64,000 nt of DNA, taken from the NCBI GenBank assembly GCA_963971285.1, contig OZ020252.1:11693662-11757661 (forward strand), written 5' to 3'. The position numbers were made by a program, and so were the translations under genes. This document shows, one piece after another, positions 30,965 through 40,797 of this stretch. Origin of the DNA: Astropecten irregularis. Its lineage: Eukaryota > Echinodermata > Asteroidea > Paxillosida > Astropectinidae. How positions within the stretch are numbered: the first letter of the stretch is position 1; the number at the start of each line of letters is the position of its first letter. The notes under the pieces are model-generated. The model was not told the DNA's origin. It made no database searches and worked only from the letters and a program-made list of their open reading frames with translations.

Positions 30965-31226
30965 AACATCTAAAAAATCAACAAAAAATAATCGATTTGA
31001 GATATTAAGTTGATTCTTTCACCAAAAGTCAATGTTGGGCAATTGGTCTTTCTTTGTGGCACAAACATGGTCAAGTCACATGACTTAAGATTAAAGGTGC
31101 ACTTTTCAAAAGTATAAACCAAGGTCTTAATCAAATGTCTTTGTGTATAAGGTTATGAAGATATTTTTTTAGTATCATAAAACGGAAAAGCCTTGTGTTC
31201 TGTTTTCAACAGACACAACCTCTAGT
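30965..31226 (-). mobile_element. Helentron-like element, CTTTTCCG type, 5' fragment on minus strand
   Basis: The minus strand starts ACTAGAGGTTGTGTCTGTTG, with the hairpin closing as AACAGAACACAA, then GGCTTTTCCGTTTTATGATA. This matches the starts at 50664, 50983, 52067 and 54484. About 260 bp are kept and no terminal hairpins are found. Family body sequence with TGACGTCA motifs lies at 31370-31920. Confidence 0.65.
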
Positions 31227-31433
31227 TTCTTCCTCTTCCTCTACTTGTCGCCAGAATTTCCTTAGACTTGGCAAAGGGGCATTCTTTACCCCACTTTTGT
31301 CACTTTCAAACAACTGATCTTAACTTAACTTGCTCCAAACAAAGTCCCTAGAGCGTAGATGTATGCCGAACATTGACGTCATTATGACGTCATCATGTGT
31401 CATCACACCCTAAAGGGGGAAACTTTACACATC

Positions 31434-31582
31434 AATGGGAGACTTTTGGAGAGTCAGTCTTGAGTCAACAGCGCACGCGCACGCACGCGCAATACAACAC
31501 GTGCATGCTCACAATTGCGCAAGTATGGTTTGCGCGTGATGTGCTGTTGACTCAAGACCGACTCTCCAAAAGTCTCCCATTA
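31434..31582. mobile_element. 149-bp MITE with ATGGGAGACTTTTGGAGAGT ends
   Basis: The ends ATGGGAGACTTTTGGAGAGT and ACTCTCCAAAAGTCTCCCAT are perfect inverted repeats, continuing as CTTGAGTCAACAGC/GCTGTTGACTCAAG. AT is the only possible target duplication. This is the small relative of the THAP-bearing element at 2946-3488. It sits inside Helentron-like body sequence. Confidence 0.85.
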
Positions 31583-31589
31583 TGAAGGA

Positions 31590-31920
31590 ACCCTAGGTCT
31601 GATTGGGTTGAAACTTGGTATGTATCTTAGTTGGGAAGTGTTATTTTGAAAAATTGCAATGATGTCATCATGATGTCATCAGGAGTCCCGGTACAACGCC
31701 TTAAAGTGGCACACATCAATTTTGAACAAACCCCTTGGTCCGATTGGGTTAAAACTTGGTATACTAAGTCTGGTAGTGGTACATTAAAAAATTGCAATGG
31801 CATCACCATGACGTCATCCTTTGATTTTTATGATTGAAATTTTGGGTCATTAAAGTTCTTTTAACAACATTGATGAACACTGTATAAACAAAATACTGTG
31901 ACGTACGTCATCATGACATC
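31590..31920 (-). repeat. Helentron-like body sequence, minus strand
   Basis: GGTCTGATTGGGTTGAAACT, GGGAAGTGTTATTTTG and TGATGTCATCATGATG are the reverse complement of 53160-53260. ATTGGGTTAAAACTTGGTAT repeats the unit once more at about 31745. No ends are present. Confidence 0.6.
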
Positions 31921-32249
31921 TTAAAAAATGACATCAAAAACAAACAACGTTCAACATTTGTACCCTGGCGGTCTTGCGTCACTTGTATGTAAGTCACTGT
32001 ATGTTTTGACTGTTGTTTTTATGATTTTTTAAATCTTATTGTCAGTAAGCCCCATTGTCTTTGTACAGAGTTTTGTACTTGGCAAGTAGTGTTCGTTACC
32101 ACACTAATCTGTGTACATGCCCACCTAAGCTATCATTTATAAATTGCATGCTTCAGTGCTGATGGGATAACAGCAGTACTAGAGACCCTATACAGTATAT
32201 ACCAGCTGGTGGGGGGGGGGGGCTATTACCTGCTTCATAAGTTATGTTC

Positions 32250-33228
32250 ACATGAGCTGCTAACTTCGCTGCTAACTTGGCAGTGAAAATTTGTGGCCGT
32301 TGGAACGCAATTTTAGCCAACTTCGCTGTCAACTTTGCTGCTAACTTCGCTGCTAAGTCCGAAAGTTAACAGTTGAAATTTGTGCTGATCCTCTTAGTTA
32401 ACAGCGAAATGTGATACTTGAGCAGCACTGCTAACCATAGAGTAAGGAAGAGTGCTAACTGACCTGTGAGAGAAAACATGACTTCCGCTTGATGTTTATT
32501 GCCGACCTCTCACGCATTTTGCGCCATGTTCTTGTGCTAGCTGGTACTTCGTCGTTCCTTGCAGACCTCAAATTTTAATGATTTTAATTAGGCACTGCCA
32601 TTTTGGCCTCAAGTAAGTGGACATTTTAGGGGCACTGGGGCCAAAAGCATGGGCAAAGAGGTCATTTTTTTTTTATGAAGGAAAGGCATCGTGGCCAAAA
32701 ACACCATTGAGGTGTAGGCCTACAAAATGTATGCATTGTTATTTGCGAGATCTCCGTAAAAATATTCTGACCGTCCTTCCAAAGTATCGTAAATTGCATT
32801 TTTCTGATCAACTAAAACTTACTTTAATTTCAGTCGGTTATTTTGGCCTTTTGGCCAAGTAGCTACACTTTTCACATACTTGATCTAAAAAAATTGTGCA
32901 AAAGTCTTCTGAAAGCGACGATCATAAAACCCATCACGCACGCCACGTGCACACTGCACAGTGAAGTCAGCACGGCATCTCGAAATTTCCACTGTCAAGT
33001 GCAGTCAAGTATCGCTCGGTACCACATGGATCAGTGGCCGACGTTCGGTCAGTACAGACTTTGCAGTGAGAAATCAAATTAAGTGGGACACCACGGCCGA
33101 GAAGAAAGGGGGCACAGTCCAGCACACGGCGATTTTTGGCCGCGGACAGAGTGGGCATTACGGCTTTATCAGAGAGTGTAATTTTCGCTATCGTATTTGT
33201 AACATTTTGCTGTCGTTTTTGCATGATT
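32250..33228. repeat. Repeat region related to the SGNH-interrupting element
   Basis: It starts with degenerate 12-bp units of GCTGCTAACTTC (32255-32370). Within it 32745-32945 align with 22250-22440: shared pieces include GCGAGATC, TAAATTGCATTTT(C) and GATCAC/CATCACGCACGCCA. The ends are not identified. No transposase frame is recognised. Confidence 0.5.
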
Positions 33229-33897
33229 AGGCTTGCCCTTCACCGACGTGGATGAGCACTGTATACTCGATCAGTGCTTGTGAGAGCACGTGAGAAAAAA
33301 TCACATGCTTGCTCAGGTGGGATTCGAACCCACGACCTCCTGCTTACTAGTGCAGATGCCTTACCTGCTAGGCCACCGAGCTAGCTGGGGTCTGCAGGGT
33401 GAATCGAATCCAATATCGCGGCGGGTACCGCAGTAAATCATGAATATTAATTGATTTTGGTCGGGAAATAGATAATATGCAAATTAGGCTTGCCCTTCAC
33501 CGACGTGGATGAGCACTGTATACTCAGTGCTTGTGAGAGCACGTGAGAAAAAATCACATGCTTGCTCAGGTGGGATTTGAACCCAAGACCTCCTGCTTAC
33601 TAGTGCAGATGCCTTACCTGCTAGGCCACCGAGCTAGCTGGGGTCTGCAGGGTGAATCAAATCCAATATCGCGGTGGGTACCGCAGTAAACATGAATATT
33701 AATTGATTTCGGTCGGGAAATAGATAATATGCAAATTAGGCTTGCCCTTCACCGACGTGGATGAGCACTGTATACTCAGTGCTTGTGAGAGCACATGAGA
33801 AAAAATCACATGCTTGCTCAGGTGGGATTCGAACCCACGACCTCCTGCTTACTAGTGCAGATGCCTTACCTGCTAGGCCACCGAGCTAGCTGGGGTC
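33229..33897 (-). repeat. tRNA-derived SINE, three tandem copies
   Basis: Three consecutive units start GGCTTGCCCTTCACCGACGT at about 33229, 33486 and 33738. On the minus strand each contains a tRNA-like head: AGCTCGGTGGCCTAGCAGG (A-box-like), GCACTAGTAAGCAGGAGGTC, and GTGGGTTCGAATCCCACC (B box and T-arm). The tail with CATGAATATTAATTGAT and ATATGCAAATTA links units. It would be transcribed by RNA polymerase III if active. The copies are very similar, so the tandem is young. The last copy lacks the tail. Confidence 0.85.
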
Positions 33898-34237
33898 TTG
33901 CTATTGTTATCGCTGTTGTATTCGCTGCCGTAATACCCGGGTTTTTTTTTCAAACAACTGCTGTGTACGGTCAAAGCGCGCGTCAGCCCCTATAATCGGA
34001 AGTAGCTGGGATAGATCAGCGATGTTATAACCAATGACGTAATGGTTTTGTGACCTCTGCACACGCTGATTGTGCAGTTTGCAGTCGTGAACACAGCGTG
34101 TGAACACTCGGTGAATTTTACCTTTTGGGAATGGCATATTTACAATGGCTCAGAAAATATTTTATGAGCAAAATTGTGTTTGTAATTATTTTAAATTGTG
34201 ATTGTTAATGATGTACTTGTTTATGGTATTTTTATAG

Positions 34238-34412
34238 GCTCTTTGGTGGACTGATCAATGATGTTAAGACAAAGATGCCCTTCTACTTGAGCGATTTCAC
34301 GGATGCCCTCAGTATACAGTGCATAGCATCTTTCATTTTTATGTACATTGCTTGCATTACACCCATTATTACATTTGGTGGATTGCTTGGAGGTGCAACG
34401 GATGACTATATT
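34238..34412 (+). CDS. SLC4 bicarbonate transporter, internal exon 4 of 6 seen
   Basis: This 175-nt exon lies between TTTTATAG and GTAAAT. With two bases from the previous exon it reads R, then LFGGLINDVKTKMPFYLSDF. The frame continues TDALSIQCIASFIFMYIACI and TPIITFGGLLGGATDDYI. It holds the start of the membrane domain: the conserved LFGGL-ND joint, the amphipathic DFTDAL segment, and transmembrane helix 1 with the invariant ITFGGLLG. The sequence around IACITPIITFGG is closer to the SLC4A7/8/10 group than to anion exchangers. It ends in phase 0. Confidence 0.95.
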
Positions 34413-34515
34413 GTAAATATGCATTTTCACTGTATTTGAATTGTTTTACATGTAATAAGTCATTATTTACCCATAAATTCTTAAACTGGTTGGATACCAA
34501 CACATTCTACATGAT

Positions 34516-34612
34516 ATGCAAATTAGACTTGCCCTTCAACGACGTGGATGAGCACTGCTCAGTGCTTGTGAGAGCATGTGAAAAAATCACATGCTAGCTC
34601 AGGTGGGATTCT
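34516..34612 (-). repeat. SINE fragment abutting the long-inverted-repeat element
   Basis: ATGCAAATTAGACTTGCCC through GCTCAGGTGGGATTC matches the SINE trimer at 33229. It breaks off exactly where the arm GCAATATATAAGAC begins. A SINE fragment in opposite orientation abuts the other side (38956-39020). Confidence 0.75.
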
Positions 34613-36089
34613 AGCAATATATAAGACATACCAGACTGAAATAAAAAATATCTAACAATTTTTGCCAAACCTAAAAATGGATTGAAAATTCTGTTAAAAA
34701 GTGCTGAGTCATGGTGAGTCAGCGTTTTATTGTTTTTTAGGTTTTCAATCAAAGTTTCATTTCCGGTCGTGTTTTATCTGATTTTCCTTTTGTATTTGCA
34801 AGGAGGTGACTTTGGGCAATACTTTTAACTTGTTTCACTAATGATTTTAATAAATTGATTTGAATTAAAGAAAATGTGTTAAATATCAATTGAAGTCCTG
34901 GTGCATAGCACATGTGCATACTTTAAAGGACATGTAAGCATCAATGTTCTACTTGAGGATTTTTTTTTCATCTACAGTGATGCTAGTCCATATCTACTCT
35001 GTTCTAATAATTATAGTGTAAACATATGCCTCCTATCCTTGGCAAATGTTGGGTACTGGTAGGGATATCTGGTCCAGGCTTGGAAAGAGTAAGCTCTGTT
35101 AAAGTGAAACAAATCAGCTAAGTTGTGAAAATATATACAGAACAAGTTGAGTCTTTATGCTTAGTACACACTTCATAAGTATCAAAGTCCTGATTTGAAG
35201 AAAATGTTTTTATCCCTATTCTCGATGCTAGTCTCTGTCTAATAAATCTATCTCGTTGATCCACTCCATACTGTGGCTGCCTAGCATCTTATAATTTAAC
35301 ATCCACGCTCCACTGGTTGAATGTGACATGGGTACTCTGGGCCGACAAGGGGTTCTGTCTGTACTTGTTTTATTTCCCCATTTGATTCGTTTTTGATCAG
35401 TGGTGGTTCTGTCAGTACATGTACTTCTTTCTTTCAGTCAATTATTTGATCGTCAATTATTTGAGGTTGCATGGAATTGTACAGTTGGCACTTTGAAGGG
35501 CCAAATAGATTTATCCTAAGAAAATGACCCATCATCTACCACATCTCCACTCTCATCATCATCACTGCATCCTTTGATCTCCACATCATCAAGGTTTTCC
35601 AAGCATAGAACTTGACCACAATATGTACTAATCATCTACGAGCATCATTGGGATGTTTGGTGCAGACATACAGAGACAAACTTCTCTGTGCCAATGTTAA
35701 CCACTATGAATGGCAGACAGGGCCTGATTCCAAGAGGCCAAGATCATCTTGATGACTACCTGACAAAGTATATAGCAAGTGTTGATTCCAACTCAGATCT
35801 TCAACAACTGCTTCAGGCAGACATGGTATTAAAAGGAGGAGATGGCAGGCCTATAGCATCAACCGAGTACAGAGCTGCTCTTTCAATTTTGTTCCAACCC
35901 TCCAGTAAATGACTGACTGTGGACCTGTATATAGTATACTTACATCGTATAAAAACTTATCCTAACTTTCAGGAACTTTGTTTTCCTGACAGTTACAGCT
36001 TAAATGAACAAGATCACAGTTTTGTTTGCAGCTTTTCCTGTGATGAACGATGTTCCAGTCATCCTGACAGTCAGGGAGATGTAGACTTA

Positions 36090-37082
36090 AGGCCTTTTCA
36101 CACTATCTCCTTTTCGATCCGTGTTGAAACCAACCCGGATCTGCTCCGGTTCAGCCTGGGAAGTTTTGAACCGGTTCGAAAAGACGCAATGATTCACACT
36201 ACGTTTTTGGTGAACCGGCTCATACGTGAACCGTCTAACTTTCAACCCGGCTATTGCGCCCGTGTTTTCACACTGTGGAATCTCTACACGGATCGAGAAT
36301 CTGCCCTTCGATAGTCGACCTGCCACCGATGACTTCATCGAGTTGGCTGAAGTAAAGTAAGGGCATGTCTTTCGTTTCCCCTCAGACTGGTGTCGATTGT
36401 GATCTTTAACCTTCTTGTAATCTGGCTTGAGATTTTTGAGTTTATTTCTGCATTGACTGGCCGATTTGTCTTCAATTCCTTGTGCAGCAAGTGCTTCAGA
36501 TATTTTCTGAAACACTTTATTGTTGCTCGTTGTCCCGTCAAGTTGGCTCTGGATTTTTCCCTCCGACCAAATCGCTAGCTTCACTTCATCTTCTCGCCAT
36601 GATGGCCTTTCAGCTGCCTTTTCTGTTTTTTTCGGCCCCATTTTCCGAGGGAAATATGATTAAATATCGTTAGGATGGTGAGAGGTTTTAACCAGCGAGA
36701 GTAACGTATTCGTTAATGTGCACAGTTCCACGCAGTACAGATTCACTCAACGCGCCCAGCTGGCCACGATTGTTTATTGACCTTTGTACCGCATTATGTC
36801 ACATTTCCGGTAGCGCATCGTGCAATTCATGAACCGGAGCGAACTCAACTCGGGGCCATTTCACACTATCATTTTCGACACGGATCGCGTCAAAAAATGC
36901 AGTTTGGAACCGGGTTGAGATTTTCAACCCTGCTCCCTACCAGGGTTGATTTCGATCCAGCTAGGCCGTCCTACCCGGTTTGGCTCGGGGTTGAAACTTT
37001 TCAATTGTGAAAAGGGTTGAAAAAAAATCTCGGGGTTCGATCCGGTTCCAACCCCAAGATTTTGGATAGTGTGAAAAGGCCT
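36090..37082 (-). mobile_element. PIF/Harbinger-type element (993 bp) with TTA target duplication
   Basis: The ends AGGCCTTTTCACACTATC and GATAGTGTGAAAAGGCCT are perfect inverted repeats. TTA flanks both sides (36087-36089 and 37083-37085), the Harbinger-style three-base target. Subterminal motifs of GAACCGG/CCGGTTC type repeat near both ends. It carries only a Myb/SANT-like frame and no DDE transposase, so it is non-autonomous. Removing it with one TTA restores an uninterrupted frame in the host element. Confidence 0.88.
36335..36641 (-). CDS. Harbinger-associated Myb/SANT-like DNA-binding protein (partial)
   Basis: The minus-strand frame starts MGPKKTEKAAERPSWREDEV, followed by KLAIWSEGKIQSQLDG, FQKISEALAAQGI, SASQCRNKLKNLKPDYKKVK and a DHNRHQSEGKRK tail. 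The spaced Trp (PSW, AIW) and QCRNKLKNLK helix are typical of trihelix/Myb-SANT domains that help PIF/Harbinger transposases find their ends. The open frame continues to 36087 through the terminal repeat, where it no longer looks like protein. A degraded relative is at 11938-12260. Confidence 0.75.
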
Positions 37083-37836
37083 TTAGAGCTTTACACTTGT
37101 ACAGATGTCCAGAAGATTATGAAGATCAGACTCATAGGCCATGTGTGTAAATCTCTTATTCATGTATTTCTCAACCTCACAGCACCAAACATGTGGCTGA
37201 ATTGCATTCCCTGTTCGTACCAATTCTCATTGTTCTTTGAAACTGCTTATGAATTGGACATTTTTAGAGAAGCGTAGTTCCAAGTCTCTATCACTTCAGC
37301 TGTGACATGAGAATAAATCTCATTCGAAAAGCTGATTTTTTTTCAATTTACCAGAGCTTACTCTTACAAGCCTGGACAAGACAACCCTATTAGTACCAAA
37401 TATTTGCCAAGTATAGGAGGCATATGTTTACATTATATGAGAACAGAGTAGACAGGGATCAAGAACATTGTAGATGAAAACATTTTCCTCAAGCAGAATA
37501 TTGATGCTTACATGTCCTTTTAAAGTATGCACATGTGCTATGCACCAGGACTTCAATTGATATTTAACATTTTCTTTGATTCAAATCAATTAAAATGTTT
37601 AGTTAATTAAATCATTAGTGAAACAGTTAAGGGTATTGCCCAAAGTCACCTTCTTGCAAATTTAAAAGGAAAATCTGAGAAAACACGATCAGAAACGAAA
37701 CTTTGATTGAAAACCTAAAAAAACAGTAAAACGCTGACTCACCATGACTCAGCACTTTTTAACAGAATGTTCAATCCATTTTTAGGTTGGGCAAAACAAA
37801 TTTGATAATTTTTTTTTCAGTCTGGTAGGTCTTATA

Positions 37837-38882
37837 CAGGGTGTCTAAAAAAACACTATACACTTTTGAAATGGCTGCCAAATAACAAATGATATGATTT
37901 TTGGTGGAAAGTTTTATATGTATGGAAAGCTCAGACACTAAACTTTCATATGACATCAACAAATTCCGAAAATGATTCATGCTTGGGTGAGCACCGCTCA
38001 CTTTTTTAAGGGTATGGAAATTAGGTTGGGCAGGAATGGTCCTTTCAATTTGTGAGAGGAAAGTCCTTTGGAGCTTACGGAATAGTAGATGATTAAACAC
38101 AATTAGAATCAATTGTGTTGGGCTTGGGTCTGCTGAGTGAAATATGTGTTTTATGGGATTAACATTTTATGCATGAGTAAATATTGTATTTATTATTGTA
38201 GCATTGTAACTTTCCATGGTACTCAGTGGGTGTGAGTCAGGATGGGGTTATGCTAGAGAATGCAGTGGATGTAAGATAGTGTAGGACTTTGTTGGTTGGG
38301 TGGGATAAGGGTCAAGAGGACATTTGCCCCCTCCTCCCTCTGTCTCTCCCCCTTCCTGGGTGTGATTGTGCAAATCTTGATGATTCATATGCATTGATCT
38401 CCACTGCAAAATATACAGACCAGCAGCTTCCCTTATTCCAAATTCTTTCATTTCCCAAATTTGGACTTGTTGCTATCACCATGTTCTGAAGAATAAGTAG
38501 CCAACATCTGTGACTTTCCTTTTTTCACCAAACTGTATTTAAAGATTCAATAATCGGCACCTGGATATTAAGTTATGCAATGAGATGTTCAACAAATCTT
38601 AGGAGACTTGAATTGGAGAGGGGGAGGGGGTAATTCCTCATTATCCATTGAAGGTTTTTTTATCACAAATTGAAAGGACAATTCCTGTGCAACCTAATTT
38701 CCATACCCTTTACAAAAGTGAGCGGTGCTCACCCAAGCATGAATCATTTTCGGAATTTTTTTGATGTCATATGATAGTTGAGTGTCTGAGCTTTCCATAC
38801 ATATAAAACTTTCCACCAAAAATCATATAATTTGATATTTGGCGGCCATTTCAAAAGTGAATATTTTTTTTTAGACACCCTG
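37837..38882. mobile_element. Mariner-type non-autonomous element with ~230-bp inverted repeats
   Basis: The ends CAGGGTGTCTAAAAAAA and TTTTTTTTTAGACACCCTG are flanked by TA (37835-37836 and 38883-38884). The long inverted arms share ATTTTTGGTGGAAAGTTTTA-type and GGTGAGCACCGCTCACTTTT-type sequence. The site without insertion is visible in the paralogue at about 19333-19345 (CTTATATATTGCC), confirming a TA target. The interior 38080-38640 shows no transposase. Confidence 0.88.
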
Positions 38883-38955
38883 TATATTGCCAGAACATCC
38901 TTTTAGCCTATTCAGAACTTCAAATTCAAAATTTTTTGTAATTCACTACACCCTA

Positions 38956-39020
38956 CTGAGTATACAGTGCTCATCCACGTCGGTGAAGGGCAAGTCTAAT
39001 TTGCATATTATCTATTTCCC
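38956..39020 (+). repeat. SINE fragment, opposite orientation
   Basis: GAGTATACAGTGCTCATCCA, CGTCGGTGAAGGGCAAG and TAATTTGCATATTATC are the reverse complement of the head of the SINE at 33229. It abuts the right end of the long-inverted-repeat element. Confidence 0.75.
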
Positions 39021-39599
39021 AACCAAAAACATCATTTAACATTCATGACATTCTACATGCTCAAGAATTTATAAATAAGTTTATTGAAGATTGATATCAA
39101 TATGTCTAGCCAAGTAAGACTTATTTTAATATTTACTCTTTCCCATCTGCTCCTAGAAAAGGAGAGTGAAACTGTTATATTCACGTTATTCTTCATCCAT
39201 CCCTATGATATTTATTAATTTGGATGACAATTATAAAGTAGCTATGGCTCAGATTTTCTTTGTTTAACCATTTAACAGTTAATTCAGGAATTTTTAACCC
39301 TCATTTGGCCTTGTTGAATAAGTTATTCATGTTGTATACACAAAATCAAATAACTGCTAGCATTTCCCCCAAATTTATGGCTTCCACATGCATCATTTTG
39401 TTAAAATTGTTGAAACAAACTATTATACGATACCATTCGGTAATGGCATTTTATTGCATCAGATGTGTTTGGCATACTGCACCTCCAAATTTATGTTTGA
39501 TATCTCATAATTCAGGACATTTATAATTTCATATTTTATATATTTTATATTTTGTTAGGTCCATTTTATTTCATTTTTGTTGTGTGTGTGTGTTTACAG
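39021..39599. other. Intron; no feature recognised
   Basis: AT-rich intron leading to a TG-rich tract and the acceptor GTTTACAG before the next SLC4 exon. Confidence 0.4.
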
Positions 39600-39733
39600 G
39601 CAGCCTTTGAGAGTCTGATAGGAGGAGCAATATGTGGTGTTGTATATCATCTTTTTTCCGGTCAGCCTTTAACCATCATCGGAAGTACAGGTCCCATTTT
39701 GATCTTTGAGACCATCATGTTTCAGCTATGCAC
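39600..39733 (+). CDS. SLC4 bicarbonate transporter, internal exon 5 of 6 seen
   Basis: This 134-nt exon lies between GTTTACAG and GTAAGT; it starts in phase 0 and leaves two extra bases. It reads AAFESLIGGAICGVVYHLFS, then GQPLTIIGSTGPILIFETIM and FQLC. It covers transmembrane helix 2 (IGGAICGVVYHLF) and helix 3, with the near-invariant GQPL and GSTGPILIFE. In SLC4 structures the start of helix 3 helps form the central anion-binding site. GQPLTI-GSTGP matches the Na+-coupled SLC4A7/8/10 group better than AE proteins, which read GAQPLLVVGFSGP. Confidence 0.95.
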
Positions 39734-40282
39734 GTAAGTGTTGTAGACATCGGTGTACATACAGTTAGTGTAGTGTGCTAGCCAGTATTACCTTTGTTGT
39801 TGCATAATATAAATCAAACCAAATCGTTCCGTCTGCAATTAAGACCAAGTGGAGATGAGGTTTCTCATCATATGGATGATTACTGCCTGAATGAGGCATT
39901 TTGGAGACAAGATATAAACGCGTATTTTGTCTGTCAGGGCTCAGCTGAATGACGAGTGACCATAATATTTCATACACCCCTCTTTTGCGAAAAGAGTGAT
40001 TTTCCTATTGCGCCTATGTACAATAATTAGCGGTCCATAATATCCATATTCACTTCAGCGTTTTGAACGCGTAACTTCAACGCGCGTTACGCGTTCAACG
40101 CGTAACTTCGTGTTGAATGGGTTGAAACCAAAAGATAGCGGAAGAATAATTATTTTATTTTTTTCCCTCACTAGACCCATATTGCCCTCGTCTTCGACTC
40201 AGGGCAATATGAGACTAGTTTGGGAAATATATGTGGTATCTCCCTCAAGGCCAGTCAATATTATTTAAATATCATTATTAAA
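39734..40282. other. Intron; short ACGCGTTACGCG palindromes
   Basis: Nothing is recognised apart from a palindrome-rich stretch at about 40062-40110 (AACGCGTAACTTCAACGCG and its reverse complement). Around 40165-40215 ACTAGACCCATATTGCCCTC faces AGGGCAATATGAGACTAGT, a small inverted repeat. Confidence 0.45.
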
Positions 40283-40797
40283 GTTTACCTGAAATCAAAA
40301 CTCATATGAAGTTAAATACATCTGAATTGTCATAAAACTCAACATGTCTATCATTGATTCATTGTTCCTGCTAAAAAAATATTGTACATAAAAAAGGAGG
40401 TATTTTATACCCATAATTTAGCACCCCACTTTTCGCGACGAAAAACCTTGATACGTCACCGGCAGAACGCCACACAGTAAAAAAGTCGCAAACCTGCCGA
40501 CCCCGCATTTTTGTTCAAATCGGAGAGCAAAATCCTACATGCAATGTGCGCGAGCCAGCAAGAGCAACTGCGGTGCAAGCCTACTACTGCCGATGACGTC
40601 ACATGCATTGTTGCATGGAGCGGGTCCGAGGTGGATTTTTTGGGAGCGGGGCATACATGTACTGATTTTTAAACTTTGGGGTCAAAATTAAGCACTTAAA
40701 TAAACGTTTAAATTTATATAGTCATTAATTATGCATTAAGCAATAATCTGAAAGCATTCTCATCCCTTTTCCAAATTCGATTACAGGTAACCTTTAA
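40283..40797. repeat. Dispersed ~0.4-0.5 kb repeat, copy 2
   Basis: This aligns with 2142-2530 but is ~130 bp longer in its middle, with extra GAAAAACCTTGATACGTCAC...CGATGACGTCACATGC sequence. It is non-coding. The ends are not defined by clear inverted repeats. Confidence 0.7.

Larger units (their letters stand above)
35615..37277 (+). pseudogene. Unrecognised transposon-borne frame split by a Harbinger element
   Basis: The open frame includes EHHWDVWCRHTETNFS, GQDHLDDYLTKYIASVDS, VLKGGDGRPIASTEYRA, one in-frame TGA (35910), then FPDSYSLNEQDHSFVCSFSC and SQGDVDL. At the TTA target it is broken by the Harbinger-type insertion. Downstream (from 37086) the same frame resumes with ELYTCTDVQKIMKI and ends at FREA. 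The total is roughly 220 codons. I recognise no domain. Its place between long inverted repeats suggests a transposon protein, perhaps the C-terminal part of a transposase. Confidence 0.5.
34613..38955. mobile_element. Element with ~500-bp inverted repeats, host of two later insertions
   Basis: The left arm (34613 to about 35110) and right arm (about 37335-37836 plus 38885-38955) are diverged reverse complements. Shared pieces include ATATCAATTGAAGTCCTGGT, CATAGCACATGTGCATACTT, GTAAACATATGCCTCCTA and CTGAGTCATGGTGAGTCAGC. Without the Harbinger-type (36090-37082) and mariner-type (37837-38882) insertions it is about 2.3 kb. Between the arms lies an unrecognised coding frame. Both outer ends run into SINE fragments in opposite orientation, so the true termini are lost. 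A foldback remnant of the family is at 19010. Confidence 0.7.

Noticed and set aside
33310-33385. Apparent tRNA genes on the minus strand (three times)
   Set aside because: The A-box and B-box regions are good, but no consistent acceptor stem is visible and each copy continues into a shared non-tRNA tail. They are SINE heads, not tRNA genes.
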